A stretch of DNA of 64,000 bases from DATBFG01 sp036558645. GTDB taxonomy: Bacteria > Acidobacteriota > Terriglobia > Terriglobales > Acidobacteriaceae. Positions 51,465 through 59,414 of this stretch are shown here, in pieces; the stretch's first letter is position 1, and every line of letters begins with the position of its first letter. A program made the position numbers and the translations under genes. The stretch is from contig DATBFG010000021.1 in NCBI GenBank assembly GCA_036558645.1, forward strand, positions 38,464 through 102,463, written 5' to 3'. Below the pieces are notes generated by a model. The model was given only the letters and a program-made list of their open reading frames with translations, did not search any database and was not told the DNA's origin.

Positions 51465-52559
51465 TTAACTTCGCAGAGGTCGAGATGTTGAGTCCTCCGA
51501 CAAGTGAAGAGAAATGAAATCTGTCTCCTCGGATCGAGCCATAATCCTTTCCGGCAGGAGCCGTCGTACCAGGACGCGTAAACCACCAAAGGCCACCCCC
51601 GCTACCAGCATCAGGCCCACGAGAATGACGCACAGCCAAATTACGTTTACCAGGAGATTCGCGAGATTATTCTTCTTATTCGCAGTCGTGTTCTCGCTCC
51701 ACGTGACGTCGGCATCGTAATTGACTGCCTCCAGAATGGAGTGCGATTCCTTGTTCGAGAACGGACCCGCGGTAAGCGCAAGTATCGGACCGGAGCGTTT
51801 CTCGCTGACATTGGATAACCCGTTCTGTTGTTGTGCGGCTTGAATGCGGCGGAGGTGCTCAGACGCGATCTGCGGCGTTGGATATGCAATCAACGCCACG
51901 GACCCTTCACCATTCGAGGATGAGTACTTTGCCAGAACTACTTCAGCCCCGGCCTGGAAGTCCACAATATCGGAGGGTATAGGCGAATCGATTTTCCCCA
52001 GCGCGGCCGGACCCAATATGTAGCGTGCGCTGTTTCTGATGAAAGATTCTTTCGGCAGATACGCGGGTAGAGTAGGCAAATTGGCATTGCTGCCAGGAGG
52101 TAGTGGCAAAGCCGAGGCTAAGGTTCGAAGTTCAGCGGCTGACATTGCATTCAACCGGCTGAAAACCGCATCGACGAGAATGTTCCCGCGAAAGAATAAG
52201 ACACGCTCGTTCATCGATGCCGCATCATTGCCGACTTCTTCCGCGATCATCGGAGGAGTCCGATAAAACGTAAAGGCGCCAAATGCGCCGCTGGCGTCAA
52301 CGAAACGTGCAGCCTTCAGGGCTATCTTCCGGCCATCATCGCGAATGTAATCGGCGGACGCGAAATCCGTGAATCCGTACTCTTTGAGGACAGCCGCGTT
52401 CACCGCGTCAGCGATGGCGGGATCAGCACTCGTGTGAGTCTCGCCTTGCATCTGCCATCCAGCAAATTGATTGGGTAAGAGAGCAGGTCCATTGCTGGAC
52501 GGGGCCGCTTGGGCCAGCGTGGACAGCAGTGTGACGATAATTACGTGGAAAATCCTCAT
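51465..52559 (-). CDS. DUF6599-like exported protein with C-terminal membrane helix
   Basis: 364 residues: a signal peptide (MRIFHVIIVTLLSTLAQA), then a region opening ALLPNQFAGWQ and continuing with ALKAARFVDASGAFGAFTFYR and LPKESFIRNSARYILGPAAL, which is the pattern I associate with the acidobacterial DUF6599 family. One strong membrane helix (LANLLVNVIWLCVILVGLMLVAGVAF) lies near the C-terminus, followed by a short cytoplasmic tail. The bulk should face the periplasm. The function is unknown. It lies downstream of the amidase gene in the same direction, 85 bases after its stop. Confidence 0.8.
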   Translation of the reverse strand: MRIFHVIIVTLLSTLAQAAPSSNGPALLPNQFAGWQMQGETHTSADPAIADAVNAAVLKEYGFTDFASADYIRDDGRKIALKAARFVDASGAFGAFTFYRTPPMIAEEVGNDAASMNERVLFFRGNILVDAVFSRLNAMSAAELRTLASALPLPPGSNANLPTLPAYLPKESFIRNSARYILGPAALGKIDSPIPSDIVDFQAGAEVVLAKYSSSNGEGSVALIAYPTPQIASEHLRRIQAAQQQNGLSNVSEKRSGPILALTAGPFSNKESHSILEAVNYDADVTWSENTTANKKNNLANLLVNVIWLCVILVGLMLVAGVAFGGLRVLVRRLLPERIMARSEETDFISLHLSEDSTSRPLRS

Positions 52560-52644
52560 GAAATGCGGGTTCGCCCCTCACGATTAGACTACAGAGTTGA
52601 GGAGAAAGTTTCCAGGCAGGGACGTCAGAGCAACTCAGGGCTGA

Positions 52645-54789
52645 TTATTGCTCTTCCTCTTTCTCAATCTTGCTCGCCACCTTGACGCCACTCAGGCCGC
52701 CGACGTACTTAGAAATTCCGTCATAAAGAGATGTGGCAATGCGTTGGCGATACTCGGGGGTTTGTAGCCGGCGCTCGTCCCCGGGGTTCGTGACAAAAGA
52801 GATTTCAGCAAGGATCGAGGGCATGTTCGCGCCAATTAACACGATAAATGGGGCCTTCTTGACCCCCCGATCACGCAATCCAGGGTTCTTGGCGGAAAGT
52901 CCGGTATGCATCGCGTGCTGCACGTCGGAGGCGAACTCGCGAGACTCCTCAATTTTTTCCTTAAGAGCGATCTTCTTTACGAGATCCTGCAGTTCATGGA
53001 TGGACTTGTCTGATACCGCATTCTCCCTGGCAGCAACCTCGAGAGCGTCGGATGAAGAAGTGAAATTCAGGTAGTAGGTCTCAACGCCCCGGGCGTCAGG
53101 GTCATGGCTGGCGTTGGCGTGAATGGAGACGAATAGATCGGCACGCTCCTGGTTGGCGATAGCGGTGCGAGTCTCCAAGGGTATGAAGGTGTCGTCGTTT
53201 CGTGTATAGACGACTTCGGCTCCCAGGCGTTCCAGTTGCTTCCCCAACCGCTTGGCCACGTCGAGAACGAGGTCTTTTTCGAGCAACCCGTTCGGCCCGA
53301 TAGTGCCGGTATCGTGCCCGCCGTGCCCGGGATCGATCACAATCTTGCCAATCTTCAGACCGAGAGCCCGAATAAGAGAACGATCTCCGCTCGAAGTGGG
53401 CTGCGCCTCGTGTATGTCGAGATCAGCGGTCGGTTTTCGTTTCGTCTTGCTGATCTTTGCGGTCTGGCTCTTGGGCTCCGACCGAACCGGCACTGTGCTG
53501 GTCTTGGAGGCCGTGACCGGCTTAATCTCAGGAGGATCTAGTTTCGCCTCGGTAGCATCCGGAACCGGGTCGTCCTGGTCGTCGTCCGCCTCTACGACGG
53601 TTTTCTTAACGCCGTTCGAGGTCGTAACGGTTACGGTAGGCCTCTTGGGTTTAGGTGCGGGATCACCTTCAGCGCTCTCCACCTTCGCAGTTTTCGCTGG
53701 CGTTGTGTCCGTCTCGGAATTGTCGTCACGCGCACTCGCTTTGGCTTCCGGCTTCGGTATGTCATCGCCACTCTTGCGGGCCTGTTTGTTCGAATCCTCT
53801 TTGCCGTGGATGTCGATAATCAGACGTGATGGGTTGGAGAGCAGGAAGGCATCGTACTCACAAAGATCGTCGACCTCGAGTACTACGCGGCTCTGACCAG
53901 GCTTGAACTGGGCTACTCGAATTTTCTTAAGGAAGCCATCGTCGACGTCGAAAGTTTTCCCTACAAGAGTTGAGGCCAATTTTGTATCAGCAAGGTCGAA
54001 GAAGATTCGCTCCGGATGATCGATTCTCTGGGACGAAAACTCCACATCCTGCTCGACATCAATCGCGACGCGCGTGTAATCGGGCGTGGACCAATGTCGA
54101 ATGCCGGTGATGCGCGACAGCTTGGCACTCTTGGGTTCTGACGGGGCAGGCGATTCTTCGGCTGGATCTTCTGCTTCATCGCTGGAAACAGTGAGCTTCG
54201 TTTCGTCGGCGCGGGGCTTGGCTAGCGACTTTGCGTTTCTTGTTTTCGAGGCGGCTCGCAGTTCGCTCAGTGCATCTCGCGCATCCTGCGCGAGATGGTT
54301 CCGAGGGTAGCGCTTGAGAAATTCCTGAAATGTTACGGTTGCGTTGGCAGAGTCATCGAGATCGTCTTTGTAGATCTCTCCGATGGTGAACAATGCATCG
54401 CAACGATACCTGCTGCCAGGATATTCGCGTCTGAGAAATTGATACTGTCCAATGGCAGACCGCAGAACCTTGTTGTCATCGAAACGCCGTCCCATTTCGA
54501 CCATCAACTCGGCGACCGCGACAACACTGGGATCGGCCTTAGTCGAAGTCGGCGCCCCATAGTAAACGAGACGATAGGCGTTAATGGCCTGCTGGTATTG
54601 GCGGCGGCTGCGCTCAGAAACAGGACGTCCATTGAGCGCATCACGCGTTCGATCGGCTGCTGTGAATTGTTTTCGTGCCCACGCTTCAGATTTGCCCGTA
54701 CGGCCAGCAGCAGGTAGGGCGGCAAACGGCAATAGGGCTAGGATGACTCCCAGCCGCAGGGCACGTCGGCTTCGTACTGCGCTGTTCAA
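52645..54789 (-). CDS. N-acetylmuramoyl-L-alanine amidase with TPR-like and AMIN domains
   Basis: 714 residues. A signal peptide (RLGVILALLPFAALPAAG) leads into a TPR-like helical region at about 40-180 (YQFLRREYPGSRYRCDALFTIGEIY), an AMIN domain at about 226-328 (ITGIRHWSTPDYTRVAIDVEQDV; RVAQFKPGQSRVVLEV), a charged Lys/Asp/Pro linker at 330-475, and an Amidase_3 catalytic domain from about 481 (IVIDPGHGGHDTG with a zinc His489, LLEKD with Glu504, VSIHANAS, LAEISFVTNP). It cuts the amide bond between muramic acid and the stem peptide, as in cell separation. The N-terminal TPR-like addition is unusual for AmiC-type enzymes. It lies 59 bases after the lytic transglycosylase stop, so the two wall enzymes are probably co-expressed. 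Confidence 0.93.
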   Translation of the reverse strand: MNSAVRSRRALRLGVILALLPFAALPAAGRTGKSEAWARKQFTAADRTRDALNGRPVSERSRRQYQQAINAYRLVYYGAPTSTKADPSVVAVAELMVEMGRRFDDNKVLRSAIGQYQFLRREYPGSRYRCDALFTIGEIYKDDLDDSANATVTFQEFLKRYPRNHLAQDARDALSELRAASKTRNAKSLAKPRADETKLTVSSDEAEDPAEESPAPSEPKSAKLSRITGIRHWSTPDYTRVAIDVEQDVEFSSQRIDHPERIFFDLADTKLASTLVGKTFDVDDGFLKKIRVAQFKPGQSRVVLEVDDLCEYDAFLLSNPSRLIIDIHGKEDSNKQARKSGDDIPKPEAKASARDDNSETDTTPAKTAKVESAEGDPAPKPKRPTVTVTTSNGVKKTVVEADDDQDDPVPDATEAKLDPPEIKPVTASKTSTVPVRSEPKSQTAKISKTKRKPTADLDIHEAQPTSSGDRSLIRALGLKIGKIVIDPGHGGHDTGTIGPNGLLEKDLVLDVAKRLGKQLERLGAEVVYTRNDDTFIPLETRTAIANQERADLFVSIHANASHDPDARGVETYYLNFTSSSDALEVAARENAVSDKSIHELQDLVKKIALKEKIEESREFASDVQHAMHTGLSAKNPGLRDRGVKKAPFIVLIGANMPSILAEISFVTNPGDERRLQTPEYRQRIATSLYDGISKYVGGLSGVKVASKIEKEEEQ

Positions 54790-54848
54790 TGTTTCCGGCC
54801 CGTGGTCGCGGTTGTTGACGGCTTGTTCTTAAGAGAGATGCAGTTACG

Positions 54849-55667
54849 TCAGTCGGTGTTGCTGATGTACAGCACGCCCCTGGCATCTCGTTGTATTCGC
54901 ACCGGCTCGCGTACCGGATTGCTCAGTATGTATGAACCTGGAATATTTCCACCGTAATACAACTGGGTGATTCGCTTTACATAGTTACGAGTCTCGCTGA
55001 AACGCGGGATGCCGGCGCTGCGGGCGACAGCGCCTGCCCCGGCATTGTATGCCGCAAGGCTCAGGCCAACATCTCCACCATAGCTTTCAATGAGTCTCTT
55101 GAGGTGACGCACACCTGCGTCGACGTTCTGTTCGGGATCGAACGGATTGACGACATTGAGTTGGCGAGCAGTCTGCGGCATCAATTGCATCAAGCCCATC
55201 GCGCCCTTACGGGAAACAGCATTTGGATTGAAGTTTGATTCCACTTTGATAACCGCGCGAACCAGGTTTGGATCGACATTGTGTCGAGCTGCTGCCTGGT
55301 TAATGGCCGCATCGATATCCGATTGCGTAAACGCCTTCCCCGTACCAGCCGAAGGCACAAAGCTCTCGACCTCTGCCGCTGCGGACCGGGCCGCCCGAAC
55401 GTTGGCGGAAGGTACAGCCTTCCACCGGTGCTCGGTGTTGCTCCAGTACGAGAGAGAATTCCGTCGCGTTGGAGTCTGAGTTCCTTTTGCTTGGGCAGTC
55501 GAAACGAAGTCGTTTTCGTAGACCTTATGGCCACTTTCGTCAGTCGTGCTTGTAATCACCTGCTTGAGGCTGGATCCGGGATCAGCGGAGGCGCGTGGCG
55601 GCGCGAAGGAAAGGAAGGTCGCGATTGCGCAACTAGCCATTAGGGCGAGTTTCAGGTTCACGCGCAT
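54849..55667 (-). CDS. exported lytic transglycosylase (SLT/MltE-like)
   Basis: 272 residues: signal peptide (MRVNLKLALMASCAIATFLSF), a linker of about 90 residues, then a goose-lysozyme-type SLT domain at about 115-250. NLVRAVIKVESNFNPNAVSRKGAMGLMQLMPQTA carries the catalytic Glu143, and VGLSLAAYNAGAGAV and RNYVKRITQLYY are the later family blocks. It cleaves the glycan strand of peptidoglycan to the 1,6-anhydro product. The upstream promoter at 55758-55786 and the amidase gene right downstream suggest a small cell-wall operon. Confidence 0.93.
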   Translation of the reverse strand: MRVNLKLALMASCAIATFLSFAPPRASADPGSSLKQVITSTTDESGHKVYENDFVSTAQAKGTQTPTRRNSLSYWSNTEHRWKAVPSANVRAARSAAAEVESFVPSAGTGKAFTQSDIDAAINQAAARHNVDPNLVRAVIKVESNFNPNAVSRKGAMGLMQLMPQTARQLNVVNPFDPEQNVDAGVRHLKRLIESYGGDVGLSLAAYNAGAGAVARSAGIPRFSETRNYVKRITQLYYGGNIPGSYILSNPVREPVRIQRDARGVLYISNTD

Positions 55668-55757
55668 ATCCGGTTCAGCCAGATGTTCGAAGGCGCACTG
55701 ATCCTTCGTCTTTGCCTACCGTGAACCTGTCGGAGAATCCACTACCAGAGTGGATCG

Positions 55758-55786
55758 ATTATAGGGCGCGAATAGGGTAGGGGCAA
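55758..55786 (-). promoter_or_regulatory. sigma-70-type promoter for the cell-wall pair
   Basis: On the minus strand TTGCCC (55781-55786) and a perfect TATAAT (55758-55763) are 17 bases apart. The -10 box is about 90 bases before the lytic transglycosylase ATG, so the leader would be about 85 bases. Confidence 0.6.
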
Positions 55787-55913
55787 CGGACCCAAGGGAT
55801 GTAGAACCACCGAAGTAATGTGTGCAAGTTACTGTAATAATTGACCTAGACTGCTCAATGGGTTAGTGGCGAGTGCACCCCTTGCGGAGCAAGTCTCACC
55901 GGCTACTTTCCTC

Positions 55914-55943
55914 TTGACATAGTGTACTTTGTATTGCAAAGTA
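55914..55943 (+). promoter_or_regulatory. -35 box and inverted-repeat operator upstream of the CreD-like gene
   Basis: TTGACA at 55914-55919 is followed by a perfect inverted repeat, TACTTTG (55925-55931), five bases, CAAAGTA (55937-55943). The repeat occupies the spacer and the -10 position, where a bound repressor would block transcription. The CreD-like ATG is at 55963 with a GGGAGGGG site. The regulator gene is not in the window; the size of the site fits a PadR- or MarR-type dimer, which is inference. Confidence 0.6.
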
Positions 55944-55962
55944 TTCTGCATCGGGAGGGGCG

Positions 55963-57213
55963 ATGATCAAGCGGATTGCAGCTATTTGCTTCATTTTCTT
56001 CTGCACCACAGTTGCTTGGATGATCCTTGGTGGCACCATCTTCCAGCGTACCTATTCAGCTGACGGAAGCCTGGAGGGAAAGGTGGCTTCCAGTTGGGGT
56101 ACGAAACAGACCCAGAAAGCTCCGGCGGCGAATTATTTCGAGGAGCATGTTCGCACGGAGGAACTTCAGGAGAATGGCCGGACGGTGCAAAAACGCATTA
56201 CCGAATCTGTTCCGGTGAAGGTTCCACTAGAGGCGAGCCGCGTCGATGTCGCGGTGCACCTCGATCCGCGCCAGAAGGGTCTGTTGTGGTACAGCACCTA
56301 TGGAGTGGATTTCTCGGGTACATACACCTACCTGAATAACAGCAACGCAGAAAGAACGATCTATGTACGTATGGACTTCCCGGCTGCCCACGCTGTATAC
56401 GACGATCTTGCCCTGACGGTCGATGGCAACCCGCTTACACCTGCGATTGATAGCAACGGAGTGGCCGCGAATTTCACCGCTCCTTCGGGAAAACCTGTGC
56501 AGGTCACTTACTCGTATCATTCGCAAGGGATGGAGAGCTGGAGCTACAAATTCGGCGACGATGTGTCGAGTGTGAAGGATTTTGTCCTGACCATGAAGAC
56601 AAATTTCAAGAACGTCGACTTCGGTCCCGAAACCCTCTCGCCGACCGAAAAGCGTGAGACCGATGACGGCCAACTGCTTACCTGGCGATACAAGAACCTG
56701 CTTTCTGGCCTCCAAGTAGGAACGACCATGCCGGAGAAACTGCAGCCCGGCCCCCTCACAGGGCAAATCAGCTTCTTCGCGCCGGTCTCCCTATTCTTCT
56801 TCTTTTTCCTGATGTTTATTCTGACCACCCTTCGCGGCATCGACCTCCATCCGATGAACTATTTCTTCTTGGCTACTGCGTTTTTCGCCTTTCACCTGCT
56901 GATGGCGTATCTGGTGGACCACATCTCTATCCATGTTGCATTTGCGATCTGTTCTGCGGTTTCGGTATTCCTCGTTGTGAGCTATCTGCGGCTGGTAGTT
57001 GGCATGCGCTTTGCCGCGCTCGAAGCCGGAGGCGCGCAACTGGTGTACCTTGTGCTGTTTTCCTACGCGTTCTTTTTCAAGGGACTCACAGGACTGGCGA
57101 TTACCATCGGCTCGATCATTACGCTTTTCGTTGTGATGCAGTTGACCGGGAGGGTCAAGTGGGAAGAGAAGTTTGCCGCCAAAGTTGGCGCTGCTCCGAC
57201 CATCGCATCCTGA
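55963..57213 (+). CDS. CreD-like inner-membrane protein
   Basis: 416 residues. An N-terminal membrane helix (AAICFIFFCTTVAWMILGGTIF) leads into a large periplasmic domain (about 30-255), which includes the VPVKVPLEASRVDVAVHLDPRQKGLLWYSTYGVDFSGTY block. It is followed by about six helices (FFAPVSLFFFFFLMFILTTL; MNYFFLATAFFAFHLLMAYLVDHISIHVAF; VYLVLFSYAFFFKGLTGLAITIGSIITLFVVMQ). The FHLLMAYLVDH wording and the layout match CreD, a protein tied to envelope stress and colicin tolerance in enterobacteria. No CreBC two-component system is adjacent; control seems to be through the inverted-repeat operator instead. Confidence 0.85.
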   Translation: MIKRIAAICFIFFCTTVAWMILGGTIFQRTYSADGSLEGKVASSWGTKQTQKAPAANYFEEHVRTEELQENGRTVQKRITESVPVKVPLEASRVDVAVHLDPRQKGLLWYSTYGVDFSGTYTYLNNSNAERTIYVRMDFPAAHAVYDDLALTVDGNPLTPAIDSNGVAANFTAPSGKPVQVTYSYHSQGMESWSYKFGDDVSSVKDFVLTMKTNFKNVDFGPETLSPTEKRETDDGQLLTWRYKNLLSGLQVGTTMPEKLQPGPLTGQISFFAPVSLFFFFFLMFILTTLRGIDLHPMNYFFLATAFFAFHLLMAYLVDHISIHVAFAICSAVSVFLVVSYLRLVVGMRFAALEAGGAQLVYLVLFSYAFFFKGLTGLAITIGSIITLFVVMQLTGRVKWEEKFAAKVGAAPTIAS

Positions 57214-57241
57214 GGGACGTCTGCGGTGGAATCTCACGCGA

Positions 57242-57279
57242 GCTGGACCGGACGGGCAGGTGGGCGAGTCCGGTCCAGC
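57242..57279. terminator. strong hairpin between convergent genes
   Basis: A perfect 12-base-pair stem, GCTGGACCGGAC with GTCCGGTCCAGC, and a 14-base loop lie between the CreD-like gene and the small secreted-protein gene, which converge. There is no T run on either side, so it may act as a bidirectional, partly factor-dependent terminator. Confidence 0.6.
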
Positions 57280-57301
57280 AGGGGAGAGAACGATTACGCG
57301 A

Positions 57302-57622
57302 CTACCGCACTGTCAGGCAGTACTCGGCAATCTTCTGATCCGTTTCCGGATTTGCAGACAGATCGTAAACGTCGGCATTCTGGCAGTCGTACATGCCACG
57401 ATTCTTGGGAAGCTGAACTATCTGGTACTTTCCCTGCTTCAGTTGCGTGCAGTTTGGCGTACTGACATTGCACTGCAACTCTATCGACTTGCCACCCATG
57501 TCTGCTGAAACGATGATGACGCTGGTGGTGATGGAACTGTCTTTCACCGTAATCGTCGACTTTTCCTGGGCTACGACCAGAAACACCGCAATCAGAAAGA
57601 ACAGGACAAGCGCTTTCTTCAT
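57302..57622 (-). CDS. small exported protein with cysteines, function unknown
   Basis: 106 residues with a clear signal peptide (MKKALVLFFLIAVFLVVAQ) and a GGAGGG site before the ATG. The mature protein (ITVKDSSITTSVIIVSADMG; LQCNVSTPNCTQLKQGKYQI; GMYDCQNADVYDL; IAEYCLTVR) is beta-rich and has four cysteines, which could make two disulfides in the periplasm. I recognise no family, though small proteins of this type are common in Acidobacteria. Confidence 0.75.
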   Translation of the reverse strand: MKKALVLFFLIAVFLVVAQEKSTITVKDSSITTSVIIVSADMGGKSIELQCNVSTPNCTQLKQGKYQIVQLPKNRGMYDCQNADVYDLSANPETDQKIAEYCLTVR

Positions 57623-57794
57623 ACATCCCTCCGGCGTGCTATCCGCGCTGGTTGAGCACGCGCTGCTCGCTCAGCTATATCGTCCTATTCCTCATTACCG
57701 GCGTCTGTGATGTATGTACCAGGGCACTGTGCGCTGCGTTACCCCGTCACCCATCTGGAGCCTGAAGCCACGTCTGTAGTACGCTGCTCTCTCC

Positions 57795-58904
57795 ATGGCA
57801 GAAGAGCTACAACGCCAGAGACCCGATTCCCTGATGCTGTTCGGCTTTTGGTACCGCGCCTTGCCGGGTGAACTGGTGAGCCGGAAGCGAATGACGAAGG
57901 CGACGCTATTGGAGATTCCGCTGCTGATCGGACAAGATCGGCAGGGGCGCCCGTTTGCCTTGCGTGATGCCTGTCCCCATCGCGGTATGCCTCTCTCTTG
58001 TGGGCTCTTCGACGGCGAACAGGTCGAGTGCAGCTATCACGGATGGCGCTTCGACGCCCTTAGCGGTCAGTGCCGCCAGATCCCGTCTCTTACGGCGGAT
58101 CAAGCGTTGAAAATAGATCGAATCTATGCCGGGAGTTACGCCTGCGAAGAGCGCGACAGCTTTATCTGGGTGTTCATTCCAGAAGGGGGACCTGCGGGCG
58201 CTGGCACTACAAAGAGGGAAGAGGTCTCGGTAGCGCCGCCTCAGCTGGCAAAATTTTCCGACAAGTACCGCACGGCTTATCTCACCGCGGACATGCCTAC
58301 CAGCGTCGATCACGGAATTATTGGATTAATGGATCCCGCGCACGGTCCCTTTGTCCATCAGGCCTGGTGGTGGCGCAAACGCGAAAGCATTCACGAGAAG
58401 ACGAAGAATTTTGAGCCAATCCCCAACGGTTTTCGCATGAGCGCTCACACGCCAAGTTCAAACAGCGCTCCCTACAAGCTGTTGCGGCTTTATGCAGATG
58501 CCACTGCGATAACAACAACCATTGACTTCATACTTCCTAACCTGCGGTCGGAGACTATTCAGGCAGGGAAGTACTGGTTTTCCAGTCTGACGACAGTAAC
58601 CCCTATTGCCCGAAATCACTGTCGGATTGACGTCGTAGCGGCGTGGAATATCTTTCGCTGGATTCCCTGGGGACCGGAGCTGCTGAAATTTGTTTTCGCG
58701 AAGTTTGTCGAACAGGATCGCAAGACCATGGAAGATCAGGCTGAAGGATTGAAGCACAATCCGCATCTCATGCTGATCGATGATGCGGATCGCCCTGCGA
58801 AGTGGTACTTCCAACTCAAGCAAGCCTATCTTCAGTCACGTAGCGACGGCAGTGAGATGCGTCATCCCATGGATGGTCCAGTGACTCTGAAGTGGCGCAG
58901 CTAG
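57795..58904 (+). CDS. Rieske non-heme iron oxygenase, alpha-subunit type
   Basis: 369 residues. The N-terminal Rieske domain has CPHRGMPLS and CSYHGWRFD, the two Cys-x-His and Cys-x2-His ligands of the 2Fe-2S cluster. The C-terminal catalytic half carries a mononuclear-iron site in TSVDHGIIGLMDPAHGPFVHQ (His and Asp candidates). The size and single-chain form fit PaO/VanA-like demethylases or monooxygenases rather than multi-subunit ring dioxygenases. A ferredoxin reductase, needed to supply electrons, is not adjacent. A molybdenum-hydroxylase gene pair follows 39 bases downstream, so a combined oxidative pathway for an aromatic or N-heterocyclic compound is likely. Confidence 0.9.
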   Translation: MAEELQRQRPDSLMLFGFWYRALPGELVSRKRMTKATLLEIPLLIGQDRQGRPFALRDACPHRGMPLSCGLFDGEQVECSYHGWRFDALSGQCRQIPSLTADQALKIDRIYAGSYACEERDSFIWVFIPEGGPAGAGTTKREEVSVAPPQLAKFSDKYRTAYLTADMPTSVDHGIIGLMDPAHGPFVHQAWWWRKRESIHEKTKNFEPIPNGFRMSAHTPSSNSAPYKLLRLYADATAITTTIDFILPNLRSETIQAGKYWFSSLTTVTPIARNHCRIDVVAAWNIFRWIPWGPELLKFVFAKFVEQDRKTMEDQAEGLKHNPHLMLIDDADRPAKWYFQLKQAYLQSRSDGSEMRHPMDGPVTLKWRS

Positions 58905-58943
58905 GCCCGCTGGTCCGCGTTATACTCCGAATCTGGAGATCTC

Positions 58944-59414
58944 ATGCTCACGCTAATGGTCAACGGAGCGGAGCGCAAGTTAGAAGTGCCTTCCGACCTT
59001 CCTTTACTCTCTGCCTTGCGCGACAACCTTGAACTCACGGGAACAAAGTACGGGTGCGGCGAAGGCCAGTGCGGCGCTTGTACCGTTCTCCTCGATGGCC
59101 ACGCCGTTCGCTCGTGCCGCACGCCTGTAAGCGCTGCCGCGGGTAAGAAGATTGTGACCATTGAAGGCTTAGAGCGGAACGGCGTTTTGCATCCCGTGCA
59201 GCAAGCGTTCCTCGATCAGGAAGCCTTTCAGTGCGGGTACTGCACCTCCGGAATGATCGTCTCTGCGGTGGCATTACTGACAGAGACTCCGCATCCTTCC
59301 GACGCGCAGATCGTCCGCAGGATGGATGGCAATGTTTGCCGCTGCGGCACTTATCCTCGGATCGTGGCTGCCATACGTCAGGCTGCATCCATTGGAAAAG
59401 GAGCGGGACGATGA
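58944..59414 (+). CDS. 2Fe-2S subunit of a xanthine-dehydrogenase-family hydroxylase
   Basis: 156 residues with the two 2Fe-2S clusters of this family: a plant-ferredoxin-like domain (YGCGEGQCGACTVLLDG ... VRSC) and a helical domain (FQCGYCTSGMIVSA ... GNVCRCGTYPRIVAAI). It passes electrons from the molybdenum subunit to an outside acceptor. The form resembles the IorA small subunit of isoquinoline 1-oxidoreductase. Its stop and the next ATG overlap in ATGA, indicating a fixed ratio with the large subunit. Confidence 0.95.
   Translation: MLTLMVNGAERKLEVPSDLPLLSALRDNLELTGTKYGCGEGQCGACTVLLDGHAVRSCRTPVSAAAGKKIVTIEGLERNGVLHPVQQAFLDQEAFQCGYCTSGMIVSAVALLTETPHPSDAQIVRRMDGNVCRCGTYPRIVAAIRQAASIGKGAGR

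Noticed and set aside
53252..53896. Plus-strand open frame of 214 codons, rich in Ser, Val and Leu
   Set aside because: It is the shadow of the low-complexity linker and AMIN region of the amidase.
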